Source: Thermococcus barophilus MP
GTDB lineage: Archaea; Methanobacteriota_B; Thermococci; Thermococcales; Thermococcaceae
Assembly (NCBI RefSeq): GCF_000151105.2
Contig: NC_014804.1
Span: forward strand, 992,001 to 1,056,000
Reading direction: 5' to 3'
Length of the DNA: 64,000 nucleotides
This document shows, one piece after another, positions 27,727 through 34,939 of the stretch. Below the pieces are notes generated by a model. The model was not told the origin of the DNA. It ran no database searches and saw only the letters and a program-made list of their open reading frames with translations. Every line of letters starts with the position of its first letter. Within the stretch, counting starts at the first letter, position 1. Position numbers and translations under genes: made by a program.

Positions 27727-28440
27727 TCAATATTCCATGAAGAGCCTTCCAAGCCATGGAATTCTCTCCCGAATGTCCAATTCTCGCAGGACAAGCCACA
27801 GTGATGCCTGATTGCTTGTAACAACTGGTACACCCAAATCTTCCTCAAGGGGTTCAATTATTTCAAAAGTTCTTAAGTTGGTGCAGCTTATGAAAACTGC
27901 ATCCACGTCATCAATGAACATTGCTTTTGCCATACGATAAGCTTCATAGGGTTCAAGCTTCCCCACTTGAACGTTATCAACAATTCCGAGTCCTCTAATA
28001 TCAAGAACCTCAAATTCGTTAGCTTCAAGAAATTCCTTTTCTCTCTGATTTATTTCATCGGTATAGGGGGTTATTACCATTATCTGCTGAGCATCCAATA
28101 TCTTCAGTGCCTCAATAACAGCTGTGCTTGTTGTTACAACCGGAATGTTGACTTCTCTTTCAATTTTTTCCTCGAGTTCAGCTTCAAAATTAATCCCACC
28201 TATAAAAGAACCGCTGGTACATCCATAAAGGATTAAATCGACATCTGCATCTTTCAAAAGTCGTGCACTATCAATCGCAAGGGAGCTCATTTTTAAAAGT
28301 TCTTCCTCTGTAATGCCTTTTAATGGCATCCTTGCTGTGTGAAGGGAAACACCCTCAGGCAGGGCAGAGTGAAGCTCCATCTCCATCGTGGTGTTTGAGG
28401 AGGGAACAATCAGCCCAATTCTGCCTCTCCATCCATACAT
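27727..28440 (-). CDS. Asp/Glu racemase-superfamily protein (maleate isomerase/arylmalonate decarboxylase-like)
   Basis: 237 residues. The N-terminal block IGLIVPSSNTTMEMEL and the catalytic Cys regions LILYGCTSGSFIGG and AVFISCTNLRT match the maleate cis-trans isomerase and arylmalonate decarboxylase branch, with two symmetric cysteines. The natural substrate is not predictable. The ATG at 28440 follows AGGTGG; a GTG at 28449 overlaps that site. It stands alone, divergent from the nitroreductase gene. Confidence 0.8.
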   Translation of the reverse strand: MYGWRGRIGLIVPSSNTTMEMELHSALPEGVSLHTARMPLKGITEEELLKMSSLAIDSARLLKDADVDLILYGCTSGSFIGGINFEAELEEKIEREVNIPVVTTSTAVIEALKILDAQQIMVITPYTDEINQREKEFLEANEFEVLDIRGLGIVDNVQVGKLEPYEAYRMAKAMFIDDVDAVFISCTNLRTFEIIEPLEEDLGVPVVTSNQASLWLVLRELDIRERIPWLGRLFMEY

Positions 28441-28536
28441 GCATTCCACCTAAAAGAAGTTCTCAGGGCATTACTTAAACCTTTGGTTCACAAAAGGTTA
28501 ATTAGCTAAAAACATAACGTTAAGATGGTGATTTTC

Positions 28537-29142
28537 ATGGAGTTAAGTGAAGCTATAAACAAGAGGACATCAGTAAGATTTTATGAGGAGAGAGAGGTTG
28601 ATGAGGAAACTTTAAGAGAGCTAATTAAAGCCGCCATAAGAGCACCGACTGCGAGCGGACTGGAGAACTGGCTTTTTGTAGCATACAAAAGTAAGGACAT
28701 TCGGGAAAAGCTCTATGAGCTCATAAAGCAGGGGCATATCGAATATTTTACTGAAAGAGGATTACCAGAGGAAAAAATGAAGAAACTTCTCAAGAGATTC
28801 GAAGAAGGTATGTACAAGGCACCGATTTATTTGGGTGTATTTATCAACAAAAACGTTAAAGCGCTGAAAGATGAGAAATACAGCGAATTGGAGTTCTGCT
28901 TTGCATTAGAAAGTGCCGCAATGGCGATTGAGAACTTAATGCTAAAGGCTGTTGAACTCGGATTAGGGACTTGTTATATAGGGGTTGCATGCTTCGAACA
29001 AATAGAAAAGGAGCTCAAGAAGATGGCAGGTCTGGGAGAAGAGTACTTCCTTGTGGGGTTGATAACAATAGGATATCCAAAGGGCGAGATTTCTCCGAGA
29101 GAAAGAAAGAAAAGTGTCGAAGAGGTGCTAAAAATAATTTAG
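28537..29142 (+). CDS. Nitroreductase-family flavoprotein
   Basis: 201 residues. Starts MELSEAINKRTSVRFY, with the R-[TS]-[SV]-RxF FMN phosphate contact, then IRAPTASGLENWLFV, the active-site region, and later AAMAIENLMLKAVELGLGTCYIG near residue 125. These enzymes are FMN-dependent NAD(P)H oxidoreductases; the substrate is unknown. The ATG at 28537 lies seven bases after GGTGAT. It is followed by a small membrane protein gene and thiI, perhaps in one transcript. Confidence 0.85.
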   Translation: MELSEAINKRTSVRFYEEREVDEETLRELIKAAIRAPTASGLENWLFVAYKSKDIREKLYELIKQGHIEYFTERGLPEEKMKKLLKRFEEGMYKAPIYLGVFINKNVKALKDEKYSELEFCFALESAAMAIENLMLKAVELGLGTCYIGVACFEQIEKELKKMAGLGEEYFLVGLITIGYPKGEISPRERKKSVEEVLKII

Positions 29143-29186
29143 GAACCTTTTTATTAAACTTATGCCTATCAGCATACGGTGAAAAA

Positions 29187-29507
29187 ATGATCGAGTTTGT
29201 AATACTGCTCGGCATTATTGGTGGATGGGTCATTTTCGCATCTACTCTATTTTTGATGCTTGCTCTGGGCAAGATGTGGGGCTTACTGGGAATTGCCCTT
29301 TTAATTGCCGGAATTGAAATAAACCACAAACTGAAGGCAAAGTATATGAAAGCAGTTATGGACTATTCACCGAGAGCAAAAGAACTTGCAATGCATATAT
29401 TTGAAATGAATGAGCTTATATTAATGTCATCATATGTAATAGCCTTGGCACTTTATGCAGTCATCCAAAAATACATAGAAATAATGATAAAACTTCCTGT
29501 GGTGTGA
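29187..29507 (+). CDS. Small membrane protein of unknown function
   Basis: 106 residues with two N-terminal helices (about 5-25 and 30-50) and one C-terminal helix (about 78-98). The middle is amphipathic (KAKYMKAVMDYSPRAKELAMHIFEM). The start at 29187 follows GGTGAAAAA and TATA-like sequence (CTTTTTATTAAAC) near 29150; an in-frame reading reaching back to 28971 lies within the nitroreductase gene and is rejected. Its end overlaps the start region of thiI. No function assigned. Confidence 0.7.
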   Translation: MIEFVILLGIIGGWVIFASTLFLMLALGKMWGLLGIALLIAGIEINHKLKAKYMKAVMDYSPRAKELAMHIFEMNELILMSSYVIALALYAVIQKYIEIMIKLPVV

Positions 29508-29512
29508 GAGCT

Positions 29513-30658
29513 ATGTTTAACTGTGTGATAATTCGATATGGAGAAATCGGAACAAAATCAAAGCAAACAAGGAGATGGTTTGAGCAGATTTTGGTGAACA
29601 ACATTAAAGAGGCATTGATTACTGAGGGGGTTGAATATAAAAGCGTTCTTGCAAAACATGGAAGGATAATAGTTAAAACAAATGAAGCAAAAGAGAGCTT
29701 GGATGTTTTAAAGCGGGTATTCGGTATTGTTTCCCTCTCTCCAGCGATGGAAGTTAATGCTGAATTAGAAAAAATCAACAAGACTGCTCTGAAGCTCTTC
29801 CGCAAAAAGAAGAGAGAGCTCAACTTGGAAAAGCCCAAGTTCAGAGTTACAGCGAGACGAATTACAAAGGAGTTCCCCCTGAAAAGTCCAGAAATTCAAG
29901 CTAAAGTTGGGGAGTATATCCTGGAGAATGAAGAGGCCGATGTGGATTTGAAAAACTATGACATAAATGTTGGCATTGAAATTATGGAAGGCAAAGCCTA
30001 CATCTTTGTTGATAAAATAAAAGCCTTTGGCGGCTTACCAATAGGGACACAGGGAAAAGTTGTTGTCCTGCTTAGCGGCGGGATAGATTCCCCCGTGGCA
30101 GCGTTTCTCATGATGAAGAGGGGCTGTGAGGTGGTTCCAGTTCATATATACATGGGAGAGAAAACCCTTGAAAAAGTCAGAAAAATATGGAATCAGCTAA
30201 AAAAGTATCACTATGGTGGAAAAAGTGATTTAATCGTGATCAAGCCAAAGGAAAGGGAAAGGGTTCTCCGAAAGCTTAAGGAGCTTGGGAGAGAAAACTA
30301 CACCTGCATTTTCTGCAAATTCATGATGGTGGAGAATGCCGATAAGATAGCGAGAGAATTTGGGGCTAAAGGCATTGTCATGGGGGACTCCCTCGGACAG
30401 GTTGCATCCCAAACGCTGGAAAATATGTATATAGTTAGCCAAGCAAGTGATTTACCTATTTACAGACCGCTCATAGGACTGGACAAGGAAGAAATAGTAG
30501 GAATAGCAAAAGAGATAGGCACTTTTGAGCTATCAACACTACCTGAAGATGAAGTCCCATTTATTCCAAAGCACCCAGTGATTAGAGGTTCTTGGGAGGA
30601 ATTCAAAAAGCTCTACAGGGAGATCTTCGGGGAAGAACCAAAAGAGAGGGGATGCTAA
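29513..30658 (+). CDS. thiI: tRNA 4-thiouridine synthase ThiI
   Basis: Adds sulfur at U8 of tRNA and may serve thiamine thiazole synthesis. About 381 residues: an N-terminal ferredoxin-like region, a THUMP domain (about 50-170, FRVTARRITKEFP and VGIEIMEGKAYIF), then a PP-loop ATPase with SGGIDS at 188-193 and CIFCKFMM, MGDSLGQVASQTLENM later. It lacks the rhodanese domain of E. coli ThiI, as archaeal forms do. The ATG at 29513 is preferred over GTG 29504. Followed 18 bases on by a paralogue of its PP-loop half. Confidence 0.92.
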   Translation: MFNCVIIRYGEIGTKSKQTRRWFEQILVNNIKEALITEGVEYKSVLAKHGRIIVKTNEAKESLDVLKRVFGIVSLSPAMEVNAELEKINKTALKLFRKKKRELNLEKPKFRVTARRITKEFPLKSPEIQAKVGEYILENEEADVDLKNYDINVGIEIMEGKAYIFVDKIKAFGGLPIGTQGKVVVLLSGGIDSPVAAFLMMKRGCEVVPVHIYMGEKTLEKVRKIWNQLKKYHYGGKSDLIVIKPKERERVLRKLKELGRENYTCIFCKFMMVENADKIAREFGAKGIVMGDSLGQVASQTLENMYIVSQASDLPIYRPLIGLDKEEIVGIAKEIGTFELSTLPEDEVPFIPKHPVIRGSWEEFKKLYREIFGEEPKERGC

Positions 30659-30676
30659 AATAAAAGAGGTGATGAG

Positions 30677-31273
30677 ATGGTGAAAGCCGTTGCTTTGCTT
30701 AGCTCAGGGATAGATTCACCTGTAGCTATTTATTTAATGCTTAAAAAGGGGTTAGAGGTCATCCCAATCCACTTTAAACAAGATGAAGGCAAGTATAAAA
30801 AAGTCCAAAAAATTTGGAAGCAACTGAAGGAGCTCTACCCCGAAAGGCTGAAGGAATTAGTCGTCGTTGATGTCTATGAGTACCAAGCTCCCGTTTTTGA
30901 AAAGATTATGGAGATGAAAAAGCACAAGTGGATTTGTGTCTTTTGTAAATTCACTATGTACAGGAAAGCCACAGAGATAGCAAGAGAGAACGGGGCATTA
31001 GCCATTATAACCGGGGATTCCCTGGGACAGGTTGCATCTCAAACCCTTGATAATTTGTTTATAATTTCGCTGGCAACAGATTTGCCGATCTTGAGACCAC
31101 TTATTGGATTAGACAAAGAGGAAGTCATAAAAATCGCCAAGAAAATTGGAACTTTTGATATAAGTATTGAACCTGAAGAAGGTTGCCCCTTTGTGCCAAA
31201 ACATCCAATAATCAGAGGCTCGCTGGGAGAGTTCAGGAGGATATACAAAGAGATCTTCCAAGCCTCATGCTAA
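30677..31273 (+). CDS. ThiI-like PP-loop protein lacking THUMP domain
   Basis: 198 residues, matching the C-terminal catalytic half of the neighbouring ThiI. The PP-loop is SSGIDSP at 9-15 (one Gly to Ser change against SGGIDSP), followed by ICVFCKFTM with a CxxC pair, GDSLGQVASQTLDNL and FVPKHPIIRGS. Without a THUMP domain it must bind tRNA by other means, act with ThiI, or thiolate a different substrate. ATG follows GAGGTGATGAG. The shared blocks show a tandem duplication with domain loss. Confidence 0.85.
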   Translation: MVKAVALLSSGIDSPVAIYLMLKKGLEVIPIHFKQDEGKYKKVQKIWKQLKELYPERLKELVVVDVYEYQAPVFEKIMEMKKHKWICVFCKFTMYRKATEIARENGALAIITGDSLGQVASQTLDNLFIISLATDLPILRPLIGLDKEEVIKIAKKIGTFDISIEPEEGCPFVPKHPIIRGSLGEFRRIYKEIFQASC

Positions 31274-31349
31274 TTACACAATTTTGTATAATTTTGCCTT
31301 AAAAGAAACACTTATATAGGAAACTTCTTACATATTGACGGTGATAAAG

Positions 31350-32259
31350 ATGAACGTATTTTCAAATACACTCGAGCTTTATGAGAAGTTTAAGCCAACC
31401 CCCCTGGTTAGACTTTCGCTTTCAGACGAAAGGGGGGATGTATTTTGCCAAGTTAGAGTTCTTTAACCCCTTCAGCAGGAGCATAAAAGACAGAGCTGTT
31501 TTTAACATGCTTATGAAAGCCAGAGAGCGGGGAGAAATAAATGGAAGAAATAAGCTTTTTGAAGCAACTTCAGGAAACGTTGGAATTGCCATGGCTTCCA
31601 TAGCAAACATCCTTGGGGTTAAATTTAGAGCATACCTACCCAAGCCAACTCCTACCACCACGGAAATTCTGTTGAGAGTTCTTGGTGCAGAAGTCATAAG
31701 GACAGAGTTCGATACAATAGACCCAGCTATGGTAGAGTTCGTGAAGAGGGAGGCAGAGAAAAACAACGCTGTAAACCTCAACCAGTTTGAAAACGAGGAC
31801 AACTTTGAGGCGCATTACAAATATACCGCAAGAGAGATTGAAAAGCAATTAGAAAGCATAGGAAAAAAGCCGGATGTCATAGTGGCTGGAATCGGGACTT
31901 CAGGGCATATAGCGGGCATATCTAAGTACCTTAAAGAGAAGTACGATACTAAAATAATAGGAGTGGTTCCGGCAAAAGGAGAGAAAATCCCAGGGATAAA
32001 GAGACTTGAAACAAAGCCAAAGTGGGTGCCCATGGTAGAGATTGACCAGATAGTTGAGATAACTTTAAAAGAAGCGATAGAAGGTGCTATAAAAATTGCC
32101 AAGAACGATGGTATTTTGATAGGTTTAAGTGCAGGAGCAACTGTGAGAGCTCTCGAAATGCTCAGGGATGAATACAAAGGTACAGCAGTATTGATGTTTC
32201 CTGACGATGGATTTAAATATGTTGAGATATTTGAAAGATACTTGAGTGGCAGAATATGA
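31350..32259 (+). pseudogene. Cysteine synthase-family PLP enzyme, with apparent single-base frameshift
   Basis: PLP-dependent beta-replacement enzyme (O-acetylserine or O-phosphoserine sulfhydrylase type). The true N-terminus starts at ATG 31350 after GGTGATAAAG and reads MNVFSNTLELYEKFKPTPLVRLSL, then the frame shifts. From about 31438 another frame gives MYFAKLEFFNPFSRSIKDRAVFN, with the PLP Lys in SIKDR, then EATSGNVGIAM, GIGTSGHIAGIS and LIGLSAGA. Both parts fit one protein of about 302 residues if one G is removed from the six-G run at 31432-31437. Either a mutation, a base-calling error, or slippage there. Confidence 0.75.
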
Positions 32260-32555
32260 AATTAGCTGTGTATCTACTGTTTCTCCAAGCTTTCTTTTTA
32301 TTGTACTATTATGTTAGTGAAAACTCCTTAATATATCTGGCATTTGGTTTGTTAAACTTTATCTTAGCATGGGCTATTCTTAGGGGAGAGAAAAGGGCAG
32401 TTAAGGTTACATTGGTTTATAAAGGAGTGGATCTATTTTTCTCAATCCTAATGCTGATGAGTGGAGTTTTAAGTGCTGGAATCAGTGCCTTGATAGACTT
32501 TGCAATAATCCACGATCTTATTGGTCTATTTGGAGCTGGAAATAAGAATAATTGA
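32256..32555 (+). CDS. Small membrane protein of unknown function
   Basis: 99 residues with three predicted helices (about 3-20, 24-42 and 55-90). Its ATG overlaps the stop of the cysteine-synthase-like gene by four bases, so it is translationally coupled to it. It ends GLFGAGNKNN. No family recognised. Confidence 0.65.
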   Translation: MKLAVYLLFLQAFFLLYYYVSENSLIYLAFGLLNFILAWAILRGEKRAVKVTLVYKGVDLFFSILMLMSGVLSAGISALIDFAIIHDLIGLFGAGNKNN

Positions 32556-32570
32556 CACTTTGGTGGAATC

Positions 32571-32604
32571 TGCCCTCCTCCCCGCCCTGAAGGGTGAAGC
32601 TTGC
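32571..32604 (-). mobile_element. Orphan IS605/IS1341-type right end (TnpB omega-RNA 3'-end-like), relic
   Basis: On the minus strand the sequence runs GCAAGCTTCACCCTTCAGGG and then CGGGGAGGAGGGCAG. A short CCCT-TC-AGGG hairpin followed by GCGGGGAGGAGG is what I recall as the typical 3' end of archaeal IS605-group elements and of the guide RNAs made from them. No tnpB or tnpA reading frame lies upstream on the same strand; a zinc-ribbon gene is there instead. It is likely a leftover or a solo end. Based on pattern memory, not a search. Confidence 0.5.
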
Positions 32605-32641
32605 AAAAGAAAAAAATCAAAATCCAAGAGCTGAGGTGCGA

Positions 32642-33496
32642 TTATCCTCTAACCTTTCCAGGGATCACCTTCTCCAGCGTACTTTTTAGCCCATAGTACT
32701 CGTCCTTATTGCCTATACTAACTTCCACTTTTCTGGTTTTTCCTTTTTCTGGATCTCTGTATCTGATTTCGACTCCTGAAGACAGCCATCCCTTTTTGAA
32801 CTTAATCTCCTTCACAAGCTCATATGGACAGAAAAATTCGTACCCTATTAGCTCCCCGTTGTCAACTCTACCAATGGCTATGCCATCATTTAAAACGCAA
32901 ATATCTTTGTAAACACCATCGTCATCTAAGAAGGAAGCATAAAAGAGAACTCTTCTGGATTCTTTTAATCCTTTTATCTGCTCTGACCACTCATTAAAAA
33001 TATTCTTATCTGTATAAAACCTGCGAATAATTTTTTGAACTTCTTCTCTGCTGGCGTTGTATGAGATATCAAATGCGGTTTCAAGCTTTCTAACTCCTCC
33101 CTGAACCATATATGTTCTGTCCGGGTTCAAATATACGAAAAGTGTCCCTTCTTCTCTATCTAACGTAAGAGTTACAGGCACTTTCTTTCCTTTTTTCAAA
33201 TCTTTTATGTCTTTTTTTGGATACTCGGTTGGTAGTTGTGAAAACACCTTAAGCGTATCTTCAAGCGTTAGACTACCAAGATTAATCTCCACCCCTTTCC
33301 CGGTATATTTCCTCAAATCTTCAGAAACTCCCACAACACTCACAGTGCATTTGGTTTCCGGGAATTTAACACGAAATTCATTGGACATCGGTTTTTTTGA
33401 GTAAATCTTTTCCTTAACTTTACGTAAATCGTAGCCACATACCGGGCAAAAATCAAACTCCTCATCGAGCTGAGTTCCACATTTTGGGCAGTACAT
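32642..33496 (-). CDS. Zinc-ribbon protein, paralogue A
   Basis: 284 residues. The N-terminus MYCPKCGTQLDEEFDFCPVCGYDL has two CxxC pairs forming a zinc ribbon. The rest is beta-rich, with a domain starting VSVVGVSEDLRKYTGKGVEINLGSLTLEDTLKVF. This domain resembles that in the divergently encoded gene at 33703 (for example SLTLEDTLKVFSQLPTEYP against KLTLNEALALFERLPREYP), so the two are paralogues. No membrane segment. The ATG at 33496 follows GGTGGGAAGC. Function unknown. Confidence 0.75.
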   Translation of the reverse strand: MYCPKCGTQLDEEFDFCPVCGYDLRKVKEKIYSKKPMSNEFRVKFPETKCTVSVVGVSEDLRKYTGKGVEINLGSLTLEDTLKVFSQLPTEYPKKDIKDLKKGKKVPVTLTLDREEGTLFVYLNPDRTYMVQGGVRKLETAFDISYNASREEVQKIIRRFYTDKNIFNEWSEQIKGLKESRRVLFYASFLDDDGVYKDICVLNDGIAIGRVDNGELIGYEFFCPYELVKEIKFKKGWLSSGVEIRYRDPEKGKTRKVEVSIGNKDEYYGLKSTLEKVIPGKVRG

Positions 33497-33702
33497 GCTT
33501 CCCACCCACTTTATTTTATCAAAAATTCTTGGATATAATTAAACATTTTTAGCACCTATTATTTTACATAATTGGTTAAACACTTTTAGTTTATAAAAAA
33601 TTTATTAAGATTTGGCCACCTAAATAACCACTGAATACCTAAATACATTGGGCTGGAGCCTCTTCTTTATAGGGGCTTTGGCTCATAGTGGAGGGGAATA
33701 GC

Positions 33703-34659
33703 ATGGGACATAATTTTAGGTTCTGTCCCTACTGCGGCGGGGAGCTTAAGGAGAACTATAAATTTTGTCCGTACTGTGGAAAACCTCTCGAATCCTCTGA
33801 ATCCATTGAAAAACCAATTTCCGAATCGGCTGTTGTGAAAGAACATATCCAACAAATATCAGACAGACCAAAAGAGGAATTCTCCCTGTCTTATATTCCC
33901 CGAGGGAAACCAGAACCCAAGAAGGTCAAGCGTAAGGTAAAAGTAACTGGGGTGGATAAAGACCTGAGATTCAACGGATCTAAGGGCACAAAGTTTGGAA
34001 AACTCACACTTAATGAAGCACTTGCTTTATTTGAGAGACTGCCAAGAGAGTATCCTTATTTTTCGGAAGATGCAAATCCAATAGTCTTTGAGCTTAACGA
34101 TGGTGCCCTGAGAATTGGATTGAGAACAGATGGACAATACCAGATTACATCAGTGCTACCTATTCGAGGAACTGTAATAGGATTTACACTGCTTGAGCAT
34201 GCAAGCTTTGAAGAGGCACTTGGAGCTATTGAACGATTTTATAAGGAGAAAGACTTCTGCAAAAATGCATATTATGCAAAGGAAAGGTACCTCGAGAAGC
34301 AAGAAGTCAGAGAAGGTAAATATCTTCTGAAAATGCCTGGAATATTTGTGAGGTACGATGGTGACGTAAAAATCCCCTCCGTCCTCTATTTAACCGCAAA
34401 GGGACTTGAATTCTACGGTCATGAAGGGATTTACTATTCCATGGAGATTCCGGAAAATCTACCTTATTTTGCCAGAGAAGGCATAAGAAGGATAAAATTC
34501 AACAAAAAGCGCACTGAAATGGAGGTTACATACGTTGACGATAGTGGAAAGAAGGGTAAATTCACATACGTCTTTCTCATTCCGGAAGAAGGAGATAGGT
34601 ACTATCAGGTGCTCTCTTCCCACTTCCCCGGAAAAGTTAAGATAGGAGGTTGGTTCTGA
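33703..34659 (+). CDS. Zinc-ribbon protein, paralogue B
   Basis: 318 residues. N-terminal zinc ribbon with four CxxC-type cysteines (FRFCPYCGGELKENYKFCPYCG), then a Ser/Glu-rich linker and a domain related to paralogue A (VKVTGVDKDLRFNGSKGTKFGKLTL). The ATG at 33703 follows GGAGGGGAATAGC. It heads a three-gene plus-strand group with a small membrane protein (overlap by one base) and a large secreted repeat protein, suggesting a common envelope-related role, which remains a guess. The leader can form a GC hairpin (33655-33680). Confidence 0.75.
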   Translation: MGHNFRFCPYCGGELKENYKFCPYCGKPLESSESIEKPISESAVVKEHIQQISDRPKEEFSLSYIPRGKPEPKKVKRKVKVTGVDKDLRFNGSKGTKFGKLTLNEALALFERLPREYPYFSEDANPIVFELNDGALRIGLRTDGQYQITSVLPIRGTVIGFTLLEHASFEEALGAIERFYKEKDFCKNAYYAKERYLEKQEVREGKYLLKMPGIFVRYDGDVKIPSVLYLTAKGLEFYGHEGIYYSMEIPENLPYFAREGIRRIKFNKKRTEMEVTYVDDSGKKGKFTYVFLIPEEGDRYYQVLSSHFPGKVKIGGWF

Positions 34660-34928
34660 TGAGCAAGCTTGCCTATATTTTTGCCGCAATGCCGGGATTT
34701 GGTTTGATGCTGAGTTCCTGGGGGAAGGGAATTGTTTATGAGAAGGAGATGTGCATAGGCTTCCCGTGCTATGCCATTTTGATAGGGTACATTTTAGTTT
34801 TTGTTGGAGCTGCTGGATGGATTTTAGATATCAAGTTCAATACGGAGAGTGACGAATACCGGAAAACCGTCGCACTTTCATTTTTGGTATTTTTCGTGGT
34901 TGGTCTGCTCGCAGTAGTCAGTAGTTAG
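34659..34928 (+). CDS. Small two- or three-helix membrane protein
   Basis: 89 residues: helices at about 2-20, 32-52 and 68-88, with two cysteines in an outer loop (KEMCIGFPCYA), which could form a disulfide. The ATG at 34659 follows AGGAGG and shares its A with the upstream stop. Lies between the zinc-ribbon gene and the secreted repeat protein gene. No family recognised. Confidence 0.7.
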   Translation: MSKLAYIFAAMPGFGLMLSSWGKGIVYEKEMCIGFPCYAILIGYILVFVGAAGWILDIKFNTESDEYRKTVALSFLVFFVVGLLAVVSS

Positions 34929-34939
34929 GGGGTAGATAC

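Noticed and set aside
28971-29186. Long reading of the small membrane protein starting inside the nitroreductase gene
   Set aside because: Overlaps a clear gene out of frame; the ATG at 29187 has its own ribosome site.
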